Assembly (NCBI GenBank): GCA_016617855.1
Contig: JAECUM010003671.1
Span: 1-64,000, forward strand
Reading direction: 5' to 3'
Origin: Megalonaias nervosa
Lineage: Eukaryota; Mollusca; Bivalvia; Unionida; Unionidae
Length of the DNA stretch: 64,000 nt
The translations under genes were made by a program, and so were the position numbers. Positions 43,008-54,289 of this stretch are shown here, one piece after another. The notes under the pieces were generated by a model, which had not been told where the DNA came from, did not search any database, and saw only the letters and a list, made by a program, of their open reading frames with translations. How positions within the stretch are numbered: the stretch's first letter is position 1; each line of letters opens with the position of its first letter.

Positions 43008-43360
43008 ATGAAGATAATGTGTGCATTTATCGATGTTTTACGGAAAACGCTCCGGAAATATTTGTATACTTCCAGTAATAATAGGATTTCAGGAAGTGAC
43101 ATACTGTCGGGAAGTCCCTCAAGTTTAGCGCATGTGGTGATGATGGCTGAATTTAGTGATGATTCAAGCGAATTTATGTCAAATTTGTCATGGTCATTTT
43201 CATCACGTGAGGAAAGAGAACTCCTAAAAGATGGCTAACGTAATGAATCTTGAGAAAATTCTGCTCGCTGAGGTTAGACAGTACCAATTCAAGTCCAAAC
43301 GAGACGAGAACATGGAGGAGGACCCTAAAGAGGACATAGGGCATAATGAGGCTGAGTAGC
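43008..43360 (+). other. Possible 5' coding region upstream of the P2X7-like ORF
   Basis: Two overlapping + strand frames, 43008-43238 (Ser/Asp-rich, EFSDDSSEFMSNLSWSFSS) and from 43230 (MANVMNLEKILLAEVRQYQF, then an acidic end with stop near 43359), are unusually open and composition-biased for this region. They may be part of the same gene as 44161-44520. I cannot demonstrate splice sites. Confidence 0.35.
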
Positions 43361-43932
43361 GCTTGGGCTATTCATTCTGGTAATTACTATTATCATTATG
43401 GCAATTATTATTATTATTCTTTCATTACTGTTGTTTCAGTTTCATAATGAAAAGAGAAGGGCACGAATTTGGGGGAAACTTGGATGTCTTCAGATCAGAT
43501 TGTCATGTGGGCATGGTTCATTAGTAACTAGTGGTGTTAAAAGTTAAACACTTAAGACTCAGACTGTGAGAGGTGTAGAAATAAGTACTTTATTAACTTT
43601 ATGACAAGTTTGTTCTTTTAAACTGTGATGAAATGCAGTCCCTGAATGTACTTTGGGTGTGATTGTTTACTACCATCCACAGATAGTAAAATTGAAGAAT
43701 TTTATTAAAAAAAAAAGTAATCATAGACCTGGTGTGTCCTGATGTTCAGCAAGCATATATTTTCTCTGTGGGTCTAGGTGTATAATACTAGTGGCAAAGG
43801 AAGTATACAGATTTATGGGGAAACAAATCTTGAGAATAATAATAATAATAATAATACATTGCTGATTATTGTTATGTTATTGTGGTACAAAAAGGAAGAA
43901 CAAAAGTCTAACCATGCATCACATATACATAT

Positions 43933-44112
43933 ACAGTAAAACCTGTCTTGAAAGACCACTGCTATGTGAGACCATCTGTCTTGAGAGACCACACTGTCAG
44001 TGCACAAGTTTATTAATTATATAGCATTGTTACCTGTTACGAGAGACCACCTGTCTTGAGAGACCATAATTTTTTGGCAAAAGAGATGGTCTTTCAAGAC
44101 AGGTTCTACTGT
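43933..44112. mobile_element. Palindromic MITE, ACAGTAAAACCTGTCTTG ends
   Basis: The ends ACAGTAAAACCTGTCTTGAA and the complement at 44093-44112 pair, and internal GAGAGACCACCTGTCTTGAG units repeat the motif. The same family occurs at 53311-53490. It is flanked by ATAT on both sides. Confidence 0.7.
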
Positions 44113-44160
44113 ATATCATTTTTTAACATGCAAAACTTCTCATAAATTTTACCCACAAGT

Positions 44161-44520
44161 TTGCTATCTAACACAATAATGAATGATGGAATGTGTTTTT
44201 CCCATGTATATTGGTGTACCTGTGGAAATTGCAGCAGTAAAGAAATAATTGAGAAGTGTAGATGCTGTAAAGAGATTATGATTTTGAATAAGACTGAGGA
44301 AGTCAAGGAGGATTGTATCATTGATCATCCAAGATTTCATACAGTTTGCTTGGATGAATATGTCCTGGAAGCAGCATACTGTGCCTACATTCAGCAATAT
44401 GGAAATTGCAAGGAAATTCTGTCCGAGTACATGAACACTTGTAGGCAAAATATTCTTACAGTAGTTATGGTGCCACTATCAGGGTCAATTTTGGGACAAG
44501 TAATTGCTTTATATGCATGA
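44161..44520 (+). CDS. P2X7 cytoplasmic (ballast) domain-like ORF
   Basis: 119 codons. The core reads WCTCGNCSSKEIIEKCRCCK, then DCIIDHPRFHTVCLDEYVLE and AAYCAYIQQYGN. This spacing of Cys and His matches the zinc-binding intracellular domain found at the C-terminus of P2X7 receptors and in many stand-alone invertebrate proteins named P2X7-like. No channel part is present. It lies inside the TTAA transposon, so it may be a captured host exon or transposon cargo. The frame has no internal stop even though the neighbouring element genes are ruined. The start is uncertain because an upstream exon may exist. Confidence 0.7.
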   Translation: MLSNTIMNDGMCFSHVYWCTCGNCSSKEIIEKCRCCKEIMILNKTEEVKEDCIIDHPRFHTVCLDEYVLEAAYCAYIQQYGNCKEILSEYMNTCRQNILTVVMVPLSGSILGQVIALYA

Positions 44521-45199
44521 AAATTATGCTTAAAATTCCTTTTCATAAAATCCTTCATTTATTAACAAAATGTATCAGTATTATCACTTTACTTGAGTGT
44601 GGAATTTTTACCCAAACCTTTCATTTTGATAATAGATCGTGCTAAAATCATTCGCCCATTATCTTGGAAATTCTCATGAAAATTTCTTTAATCCTCTATG
44701 ATTTCATTTCGTGAACAGATTCTATACTATGACATTAAAAACATATTGCTGTCTGTCCATGTTCACATTTGATTCATTTAGCTTCCTAACACTGGTTGTA
44801 GTAAAATATAATTTTATGCTAAAGACAATGACTCTAAAAACATGAAATAAGTAACAGAAAACTGGAATACATGAAATAACATAACTTTATTCAAGTTTAA
44901 AAATTTGCTGTATATTCTATTTTCAGTCATAATAGATACATTGCTGCATAGAGGTGGCAATAACTGTCTATCAACTGACTACAGCTTCCTGACCACTTCC
45001 TCCAGCACTGCCATCAATTCTTCAACATAGTCAGAAGAAAAAAATTGTTACCCCAGTAATTCACGAAACTGAAAAATGTCATCCACTGCCTATACTCATA
45101 CTGACAATTTACCAAAGAAAATTAATGGAATTGGAAACAAGACTCAATTAGTATTCAGTTTAACATACATATAAATCACAGTTTAATGAATGAATGAAA

Positions 45200-45240
<41 letters not shown>

Positions 45241-47501
45241 GAATAAAAATAATAATTTTTGTTGCGATGTGATTTTGAGTATGTGCTGCAAAAAAGACTG
45301 TGTTAGCTTTGTTTTGATTAAAACTTTCAAGTTCGAGTTGCTTTGCTTTAGTTAGTTTCTCCCTTCTGTGTATGTACAGGGCCGGGGAGGAGGGGGCTGA
45401 CTGTATTCCTAGTGATATGTTCACTGTCCAACTTTAATATAACTTTACAGAACTGTTATATTACTATATGTGCTTGTATACGAGTTTTATTAAATGGTAT
45501 CATTCAGTGTAGTAAAAATTGCAATATCTACATACCCTTGGCTACATGTCACACATCATAATAGTGTGTGGCTCTCATATTCTCTCTGATCTATTTCTGT
45601 ATCTGAACATGCCTGTCTGTAATAATAGTGTCCACCTCCACACTGTGGTTCTACAGTTTTTTATGGCTCTAGAAAGTCCCCCTTTCTCCATGTCATAACT
45701 ACTCTTCACTTCATTGTTCTGAAGAAAAGAGAAAAAGAAATGTGTTGACATCATCTGTACATACCTTAAATGTGTTTACCAACATTTTAAAAATGGACTT
45801 ATGCATAAATAACATTGAAAAAGTAAGCTCATTTTCTTGTATGAGTGTCAAGTACATGAAAGTTTGCAATGCCTTGGCTCCTTCTCTTTACTTGCTGGAC
45901 ATTTACTTCACAACCTGTGTAGTAAGTGAAATTATAGACGTGTATTCTGATCATCATGGTTTTCACACAGATGAGGATTTCTCATGAATATGTGTATCAG
46001 TTAAAGTGTATCATTGCTAAATAATAACAAGTTCACAAGTGCTTGGTCTACTGAGTCAAATGCTTACATAATCATAATGAGCTTAGTTAATACAATGTTA
46101 TATGTTTCATTTGCTTGTTAGTTTTTTCTTAAGTATCCTATCAGTCTGACATTGAACAGCAATACTGCATGATAGTGTATCTAGTCCCTGTAATAAGAGT
46201 ATGAAAAATGTGTTTCATGCCTTTGCAGTAGATATGGTAGTCACACATGAAGTCTTTGAATGTCTGAACAATAATTGACAAATGCAGCAAATCTTTTTGC
46301 TTACTTTAACAACTAAGGATTGATTATAAAGTTTGACATATTACCAATACACTGTAGCTTTTCCACAATAAAAAAAATTACATGACTTAATTATTGACTC
46401 ATATGCTGATACATTTTGTGAGGCCTTAGGAATCCACATCAACTATGAAGCTATATAAACCATGTAAACAGGGAATGAATGGAAAGTTCACTGTGACATC
46501 AAAATGCACCACAGGATATGTCACACCATCTACTGTCTTCGGTTTTCTCTAGTGCATTATCTTCCAGGTGCTGGTTCTCAAAATTCTCATTCAGTACCTA
46601 AAAAAGATATATATATATATATATATATAATTAGAGCAGCATTAGCAGGTAAAATCTTTACACTGACAGCATTAAAGTATTTTTAAAAATTTCTTTTAAC
46701 TATGGTTCTGTACATATTGTGAATAATAAATACTATACTCTCCACATTGAACGGACATTAGTATTCACACTCACAAGCAGTGGGTTGTGGGTTTGACTCT
46801 GACCTAGACCATCATCCATTGACACAGTTGTGTATATTCTGGCAAATAAGGTAATTTACTCCAAGTGCCTCAACACGAAGGGGTAATTAGCCTTTACAAT
46901 TAAACAATCAATACATCAAGTATTCACAACATTTTGGCTTTAGCATAAAACTTGTTTTGTCGTTAATATTATTGTTGAAAAGGCATGAAATAAGCATGGG
47001 CATGCAAATGAATTATTTGGGGGGGGGAAATAATAATGGATGGGGCAAAACTAAAATCCAAGTGACACACACACACTCGTCATGGTAAAGCAGGATTCAT
47101 TTTGGGGGATAGGGGTGGGGCTATTATGGTTTGCAAACACCCTCCTACTAAAATCGCCCTCTCCCATTGATCGTTTTTTGCTGTGGCGAGGGGTAGGGGC
47201 TGACAGCCAATAATATAGCAAGATAAAGATGTATAAATGTTTTACCCTCTCTAGTTCTCGCTTCAGTACAAGCTTCTCTCGGTCTACATGTTGTTAGCCC
47301 TGCCGTAACCCTTGGTTTTTGTTGATCTGGTGTTCACTGACTCATTTATCTGGCGAGAAAACACACTTGGTACTACATTTGGCAGGAGTCGTCTGATGGT
47401 TGTAATACCATGTGACTCTTTAATTTTATAGACGGTATCAAAATCGTTGTCTCTCTAATGGTCACTGCAGACTACCTCGCCTGTCACTGGTCGGATAACG
47501 C
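44521..47501. other. Interior of the TTAA transposon, no gene recognised
   Basis: AT-rich with microsatellites (AAT)n at 45199-45246 and (TA)n at 46604-46628, and a tRNA-SINE-like fragment around 46770-46910. Short frames such as 45742-45987 show no domain. I see no transposase. Confidence 0.45.
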
Positions 47502-47763
47502 ATGGTACCATCTACTGAATGCAACAACAAAAGTAGAAATGCACAGTTCCCTACAGCACGTCACTTCTGCTTTGTCTTATGGAAATTGCCGAGCACGAAA
47601 TGGGCTAGGAGCGTTTTTCCTTGTGTGATAAAAAATCAATGTTTTGTGGTCATTATTTTCATTAATGATGAGGTATTTGACATAATACCTTCAAAAATCA
47701 CATCTAGAAGATTAAATTTATCATATAAAAGAAAGTTGTGTGAGCACACTAGTAGACCTTTAA

Positions 47764-49708
47764 GATAGACCATGCTGTGTCATGTGATTGGATCATTCAC
47801 TGACAGAGATGATGATGGTTCTGATTATTTATCATTTCAGCAAAGAGCACCAACTGGTTTAACATCGTATGATTCAGAATAATTACATATTTGTTCATGC
47901 TTTATTCTCCAATGACCCCAATTAGCCACTTGGTGTCTTCAATAAATGGTTTTACAAGATCCATTATCGATCAACTTATATAAAATGAATCCATGGCAAC
48001 TCTAACAGTGTCGTTGGGAAACTGGTTGATCAACAATAATAGGTTTATTGACGAATATGCGAACATCGAAGATCTCAAATGAGTAAACTGAAGCGAGTCA
48101 CCATTGTAGTAGCTGACTACTGTGCCAATATGTGTGTCGTCTTTTGTGATTGCATTTTGCCACGACATCAGTACTACTCTCGACGTTGTATCACAAAATC
48201 AAGTTCTGCTGGGTCCATGATTAATCTTGTTCAGTGGCATTTATTATCAGAAGATGACCCCTGCATAAATTTACCAATAATTTTCTGCAGATCTCTTTGT
48301 CATCATGTGGTAACCAGACAGATGTTTGTGATTTGTATGAAATTATCGCTGATGTTACAGTCAGTGACATTAAAATACCGTAATGGCACTATTGGAGCAC
48401 AGCCATGTTGATTTTGTGCATTGCAGTCATTGAGATTAATTTGTTATGTCCCGTTTATTAAAATGACGACCAAACTAGGCAAGTACAACCTGATGAACAG
48501 TTGACACAAACTTGAATGATTCAATCTCAGCAAATCTGGTAAGATCATAGCTAGGAAGTTGACCATCTATCGCAACTCTTGTCATTTTTTTGTGTTGGAT
48601 GACTGAATCATTCAAAATACTGATTACAGTAGCCGAGTCGTAGAAATGTCACAGGGAAGAAAACAACGTCAACCGAGTTTATGTCAACGGATTTATATTT
48701 TGTGTTCCAGAGACCACCATGTCCAAACTTGACACAAGACCATGATATATCATGAAGAAATTCTTTTGGAGTTGGTTGCCATGAATTTTTTTGTTGTGCT
48801 ATATGAGCCACAACAGACAACACAATAAAACGGTTACTGAGTAATTCATCACTGTCACTGTCATATTTTACTGCAGTCTGTTTCATCGCACGTTGGAGAG
48901 GTTCTTTCTGATAAAGTATATCAGACAGCAGCACAAATTGATCAAATGTTGACTCATTTTGGCAGATGTGTCTGCAGGAGATAAATCTGCATCATCACAG
49001 TGAAATAGCCAGACAGATAGGGGTCACTCACACTAATATAAATCTACATCTTTTGTTTTTAGCACTGTTGATAAGAGAGTTTTCCCATTGTGCTATTCGT
49101 GATTCTGTAAGTCTGTTTCCACATCTCAAGTTAATAAAATGTTCTCTGACATGTTGGGCTACTAATTTATTGTGCCTGTGGCCATGGAATTGATGCTTGC
49201 ACCATGCATCGGGGCAAGAGCATTAATATCAGGATCGTTTAAATGGTACAGTGCATAAAACAATAGTGGACACTGGATACACATTATTATAGTATGGTTT
49301 GTCCATTCTGGTAAACATTCCTGGTTTAGAATTTTTGTCCACGCTGATGACATTGTTATGTCGTTGTGATTCTTTAACAGGGTTGAGTTTATCATGAATA
49401 ATCCAAGTTGGACCATCTTGGCTAACATGTTCGACAATAAATTTTATTCTGAACCGATATCGTTTGTCATCCACAAGATTATTAACAGTAGTTGCCGTTC
49501 ATTTGTCATTCATGGTGGAATCAATGAAAATACCATCATTGTCTATCCTAAATATTGAAAAAACATGAGACACACTATCTTGAGCAAACTCATTTTCGGC
49601 TATTTTGATAAATTCATGTAACTGTAACTCAGATGGTGGTTGTTTCTTATCTTTGGTCAGTCTGTCAAAGTCAAATCTAGTGGTGTGTTGTTGTTCAATC
49701 TCTGACAA
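47764..49708 (-). pseudogene. Polymerase part of the fusion gene, copy 2
   Basis: Continuation of the interrupted gene on the far side of the TTAA insertion. Readable blocks are FTHLRSSMFAYSSINLLLLI and VRVAMDSFYIS (motif C with Met for Thr), then KFGHGGLWNTKY and the decayed motif A region (SVDVVFFPVTFL). The N-terminal part is TRMDKPYYNNVYPVSTIV and RFDFDRLTKDKKQPPSELQL. It allows the N-terminal part of copy 1 (3774-4368) to be recognised as coding. Many shifts and stops. Confidence 0.8.
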
Positions 49709-49801
49709 TCTTTTTCGTTCTAATTAAAAAAAACTTGCCTCTGTTTTTCTCTGGTTCGATCACCAATAATCTCTCAATTTCATTTGTGGTTAATAATTAA
49801 T

Positions 49802-49915
49802 TTATTTCTTTTCGTAAATTCTTTTAGCAATTTTTGACCTTGGAAAAGGTGGTGTTATACCAGTTAGTTTAAAATACTGTTCTCTCAGCTGCTTTGCAAC
49901 AGTAGAATTAGTCAT
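49802..49915 (-). CDS. Very short ORF, 37 aa, copy 2
   Basis: An ATG-started frame on the - strand encoding a basic helical peptide (TNSTVAKQLREQYFKLTGIT, then PPFPRSKIAKRIYEKK). It stays open while nearly everything around it in copy 2 is broken, and its composition is protein-like. The frame may extend upstream. I do not recognise it, and copy 1 has no evident counterpart. Confidence 0.3.
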   Translation of the reverse strand: MTNSTVAKQLREQYFKLTGITPPFPRSKIAKRIYEKK

Positions 49916-49974
49916 TGCTGCAGTATACGATATACATTCTTTAATATAACATAACTCTCTTCTAATTAGAAAAA

Positions 49975-50196
49975 ATGAGATACTATATTATGCCAATGGC
50001 AAAAATTAATTGCTGGTGGCGAAAGACTGGATCAGTAACTCCTTGTGAAAAAAACTGTTGCACATTGAAAATATATTTTGAGATGATGAACGCTGATGAT
50101 AATGTTAAAATAAAGGACACAAGAGACTACACAGGGAGATGCATCAAAAATAATAATGTTGTATTAGAGAAAGTAAAATATAATGAATCAAGTTGA
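49975..50196 (+). other. Unassigned frame, copy 2, at the place of the zinc-ribbon gene
   Basis: 73 codons with several Cys (INCWWRK, CEKNCC, GRC). Its place between polymerase and HNH matches the zinc-ribbon gene of copy 1, but the residues do not align convincingly. It may be a decayed or different gene. Confidence 0.25.
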
Positions 50197-50214
50197 AAAA
50201 AAAATACTGATCCT

Positions 50215-50690
50215 GATGAATTCAGGAAGCACACAATATTTGTTAATTACGAAGCTAGCAGAGCGAGTGTTATATGACACTGCAAGAACAAAAAACCTAT
50301 CGGCATTGTCAAAAACATGGGGTACATGCAATTCACTATAGGGAAAAAAAATTATTCACATAGATTTGTTAACGAGTACTTCATTGGTGTGATAGATGAC
50401 AGTCTAGTTATTGATCATATTAATTCTGATATAACTGATAATAATATATATCAAACTTACTGGCTGTCAGAGAGAGAGAAAACACAATACATGGAAGAAC
50501 TGGCAAGCACAAAAAGACACCACGACCAGTCAGATCAATCAACCTTGATACAGGAGAAATAAAAGATTTTAAATCGACATATGTGGCTGGAAAATATTTG
50601 ACATTTATTCAGGAACACTATACTATGTTGCAAAAGGTATGAAAAATTCACCTAAATCAAAACAACTTAACCAAAACATAAAATTTACTT
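50215..50690 (+). pseudogene. Free-standing HNH endonuclease remnant, copy 2
   Basis: It reads DEFRKHTIFVNYEASRAS, a stop, then KKNYSHRFVNEYFIGVIDDS and LVIDHINSDITDNN, which is collinear with 4756-5223. The end (NQNIKFTYI) aligns with the copy 1 stop region. It marks the right limit of recognisable copy 2. Confidence 0.8.
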
Positions 50691-50729
50691 ATATCACAAT
50701 AACATATCTGCTACCAGGCCTGCATACAA

Positions 50730-50958
50730 GTTGTAGTTGTTGTAGGGTTTAACACCATTTTTCAGAACAATATAGGCTATACATGGAGGCCAGTATAACT
50801 GGTAGAGGAACAACCTCGGAAAGAACCACAAGAAGCTACTGGCAAGCTTTCTCACATAACCACATTAGCTGAATCTGAGACTCGAATCCATGCAGACAGA
50901 GGTGAGATGGCAGTGATCCGTAATGGTGAGCACTTTAGACCACTCGGCCACTTGGGGC
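50730..50958 (-). mobile_element. tRNA-derived SINE, family B
   Basis: The tRNA-like head is on the right (GGGGCCCCAAGTGGCCGAGT read on the - strand) with a B-box-like TTCGAGTCTC, and the tail is GTTGTTGTAG on the left. Flanking CATACAAGT / CATACAGGT is a probable aged target duplication. Confidence 0.75.
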
Positions 50959-52559
50959 CCCTCACATACAGGTCAGTGGACATAAAGGATTTCAGTGATG
51001 TAAAGTAATTTTTTTTAATATTTTTTTTTTAACCACAGCAAATTTCCTAAATTTTAATTCAACTCACAATTTTGACATTGCCCTGGTGACAAGTCAAGCT
51101 AATAATACATACGGCGTTTCCCACGCTTGGCAAAAATTGATACATGTTGCGATAATAGAACAGAAATGATATAAAATGCTCAGATACTTAATAAATTCAC
51201 AGTTTAGTGTTACATAAATGCGTGTACACTAATTTTTGATCTGTAAGTGCGAATGTACTGATATAACAGCACTGTTGGTATAGTTCATGTAAATTATTTT
51301 AGTCGTATATTCTTAACAGAGACAGTGGTGTAGTGGTTAAAGCGTTCAGACAATCTTTCGATTGACCTGTGGAAACTGACCTCTTGTTTGATCCCAGGAA
51401 CACGCAACTGACATATTGTCGGCATTTAAAAAATTTATTATAAGTGGTGGGTGCCTGCGATGCACTGAAAAAGGATGAAATATTGTTGAATAGGTAATTG
51501 TAAACTTGTAAAACTTAACCTAGGTGCACAGGGCCCCTCCCAAACCCAAATAAGGGTGTTCATTTTATAGCACCAGGGGTTCACTTGGGGGGTGGGGTGC
51601 TTGATTACAAATTAATGAGTCACCAAAACAACCCTCTGAATATCTTAAATTTCGCTTTGCACTTGGCGATTCACACACAATGGAAGAAAAAAAACTAATA
51701 ACAATTACCCAAGAAACATTTATCAACCTGGTCGCAGTCATTTCCTTTTGCTATTTTTATATTAGGATCAGATTAATAAATCAGCATTTCCACAGGTAAA
51801 ATTGACAATCTTACAAGACTCGGATTGTGTAATGGGGCCTTGACCCCTCCTGCTGAATTGGGCATAGTTGTTCATGGGTATTTTGTCTCAAATTTAGCAT
51901 TGGATTATTTTTGATTTTTTTTTTCATGTCGGATTATGGCATTGATTTAATTTTGAATTTATGAAATTCGTTGAATAATTCCAAGATTATTTTGTGTTTG
52001 TGCAAGGTAACCCCAAAAGTTGACGTCACTTTTTTGGGTCAATTGACCCCCTCCTGCTGCTCATTAAAATCCATGTATATGGTACCACAACTACTCCAGC
52101 TGATTGAAGTGAATTTTGTGACATCTCAGAGGAATTTGCATCTATTGCAGTGTTGAAAAATGATATCCTTGTCAAATTTTCTCTTGATTGGAAGGACATT
52201 TACACTTTGAGCTCTAATTTGTAAACAAAATTCTACTTTTAAATGTTATTAGCTATTGAATTGTGTAATATTACTTCAACTTATATCAGGGACTATTTTT
52301 TTCATGCACAAGAATTTAAAAATGTTGCATCTGAGCCAAAATTTAATGAATGCCCAAAAAAATTTATTCATCTCTCTCCCTTGACTCTTTTTTTCCTCTC
52401 AAAATGAAAGCTATGTGAGTACCAGAATCTCAAATAGGCATTGATTTAATTTTGAATTTATGAAATTCGTTGAATAATTCCAAGCTTTTGTTCACCAAGG
52501 TTCACATAGCTGGAAATTATTCAACTCATTTCATAAATTCCTTCATGTATCTGTTAAAA
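50959..52559 (+). other. Intron 3 of IDH1 with minor repeats
   Basis: A third tRNA-like SINE head lies near 51325-51400 (CAGTGGTGTAGTGGTTAAAG). An exact 48-bp direct repeat occurs at 51938-51985 and 52437-52484 (starting GGCATTGATTTAATTTTGAA), with a degenerate inverted relative near 52511-52541. No gene seen. Confidence 0.5.
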
Positions 52560-53221
52560 CTATGTTAAGCACTTAATAGAAAAATATGTACATGCCCAGA
52601 GCTTGATATAGGATATGGTAATCACTTGATAGAAAATATTCTGTATGTTAAAGCTCTTGATAGAAGACTTGTACATGGTAAGTGCTTCATAGAGAATATG
52701 TATAATAAGCGCCTCATAGAGATTATGTACTTGCAGGGACCACACATTTGTGCTAGATAAAATGGCTGCCTTGGGAAGCATCATCTTTGGTGTTTCCCAC
52801 CCTCATAAAAAAACCCACTACAACTGTTTGTATTTTAATGTATTAATACTCACGTGAATAATAACTAAACATGGGTATTTTGATGAAAAAGCTCTATTTA
52901 AGTAAATTACAGAGAAAAGAGCATGATCTGTGAAATAGTGCTAACCCCCTTCTATATTGCCTGTTACTTGCAGCGGCCCAATGTACTTGTTAAGTGGTTG
53001 ACAGAAAATATATGTTAAGCACTTAATTGACAGAGAATATGTATATGTGTATGTCGAGCACATGATAGATAATATGTACATGGTGATTGCTTGATAAATA
53101 AAAAATTAAGTTTATGTTAAGTGCTATAGAATACGTTAAATATTTCATTTAGAATACAAGCAGGTTGAGTGCTCAACAGATTATGTAGTTATATGTCAAG
53201 CACTTGATATAAAATATATAT
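52560..53221. repeat. Degenerate minisatellite (TTAAGTGCTTGATAGAAAATATGTACATG type)
   Basis: Some 15 to 20 diverged units of about 30-35 bases built on GTGCTTGATAGARAATATGT. The array continues on the far side of the 53222-54141 element (54150-54280) and two units occur at 34925-34975. Confidence 0.7.
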
Positions 53222-54141
53222 AGTGAAAATCCTCAAAACTGAACCTCATTATACTTGAATCTCCTCAAGACCAACATTTTTTGGGAGTCCCAAATTTTTC
53301 CTATTTTAGTACATTAGAACCTGTCTTGAAAGACCACCCCTTCTGCAAAAAAAAAATGGTCTCTCAAAACAGGTGGTCTCTTAAAACAGGTCATAACACT
53401 ATATAATAAATAAATCTGTGCATGGAGATTCTGGTCTCTCAAAACAGGTTGTCTCTCATAGCAGTGGTCTCTCATGACAGGTTTTACTGTGTCATCATTT
53501 TTTCCCAATAAACAGAAACCCCTTAACTCCAAATACCATAGCAAATTTTGATCCTAAATTTCAATTTATGCTTTAAAAAACAACAACTTGGCAATGTATA
53601 TTTAACTGCATAATTTCTGAGACATGCTGGAACAGATTAATTATGGTTAGCAAGTAATGCAGTAGGCTAATCTTTTAGAAGGAGACCAAGAAAATGTTAC
53701 AAGGGCACTAAATGTTAAAACAATACTTGACACATTAACCAACACAGATTGGGACTGATATTAGGTTAATCTGATGTCAACTGTCTAAGCAGTATTCAAA
53801 AAATCAGATTCACTAAAGTAGCTGTTGAACTGTGTAAACATTATCAGTTATAGCTGTATTTAAGCATTATTGGGTATCATTCATAACTCTAACAGACTTT
53901 CTCATAAAGTTTTATAAGTATCTCATTCCTCAAATGTTTCTTGAGACAAGGACTGTATTTCTATGTGGAACAACTGTATTCATGCGACAGGATATGATAT
54001 TTTGGAAAGAATGTATGTTGTTCAGCTAATTTGAAAAAACAAATAACTTTCTTAAGTTTTTGCACTCTTGCACACTCAGACACTTTAGGTAAAAATGGAA
54101 AATCTTGGTCCCAAGGTTTTCAGGTTTTGAGGATTTTCACT
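53222..54141. mobile_element. Non-autonomous pogo/Tigger-like element
   Basis: The left end AGTGAAAATCCTCAAAACTG and the right end, complement AGTGAAAATCCTCAAAACCT, are terminal inverted repeats. The CCTCAAAAC ends and TA-rich insertion site resemble pogo/Tigger MITEs. It interrupts the minisatellite and itself contains a second MITE. Confidence 0.65.
53311..53490. mobile_element. Palindromic MITE nested in the pogo-like element
   Basis: Same family as 43933-44112: ends AGAACCTGTCTTGAAAGACC and the complement of ACAGTAAAACCTGTC, with internal GGTCTCTCAAAACAGGT units. Confidence 0.65.
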
Positions 54142-54207
54142 TTATATATTAAGTTTTTGATGGATAATAAGTATATGTTGAGAGAAATTATATATATTTT
54201 TAGTGCT

Positions 54208-54264
<57 letters not shown>
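54208..54264. repeat. (TA)n(TG)n microsatellite
   Basis: About 20 TA units followed by about 9 TG units, inside the minisatellite region. Confidence 0.9.
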
Positions 54265-54265
<1 letters not shown>

Positions 54266-54289
54266 TAAGTGCTGGAATGCAATGACATA

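Larger units (their letters stand above)
42902..47759. mobile_element. 4.86 kb DNA transposon with TTAA target sites, carrying a P2X7-like domain
   Basis: The tetranucleotide TTAA occurs at both borders (42898-42901 and 47760-47763). The ends are inverted: AGGTCTACCTGAGTG at the left and the complement of AGGTCTACTAGTGTG at the right. The flanking polymerase gene joins without gap when compared with copy 1 at about 2218-2225, so this is a clean insertion. TTAA duplications are typical of piggyBac and of Kolobok elements. No transposase is visible inside, so it seems non-autonomous. It contains the P2X7-like ORF, a MITE and microsatellites. Confidence 0.85.
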
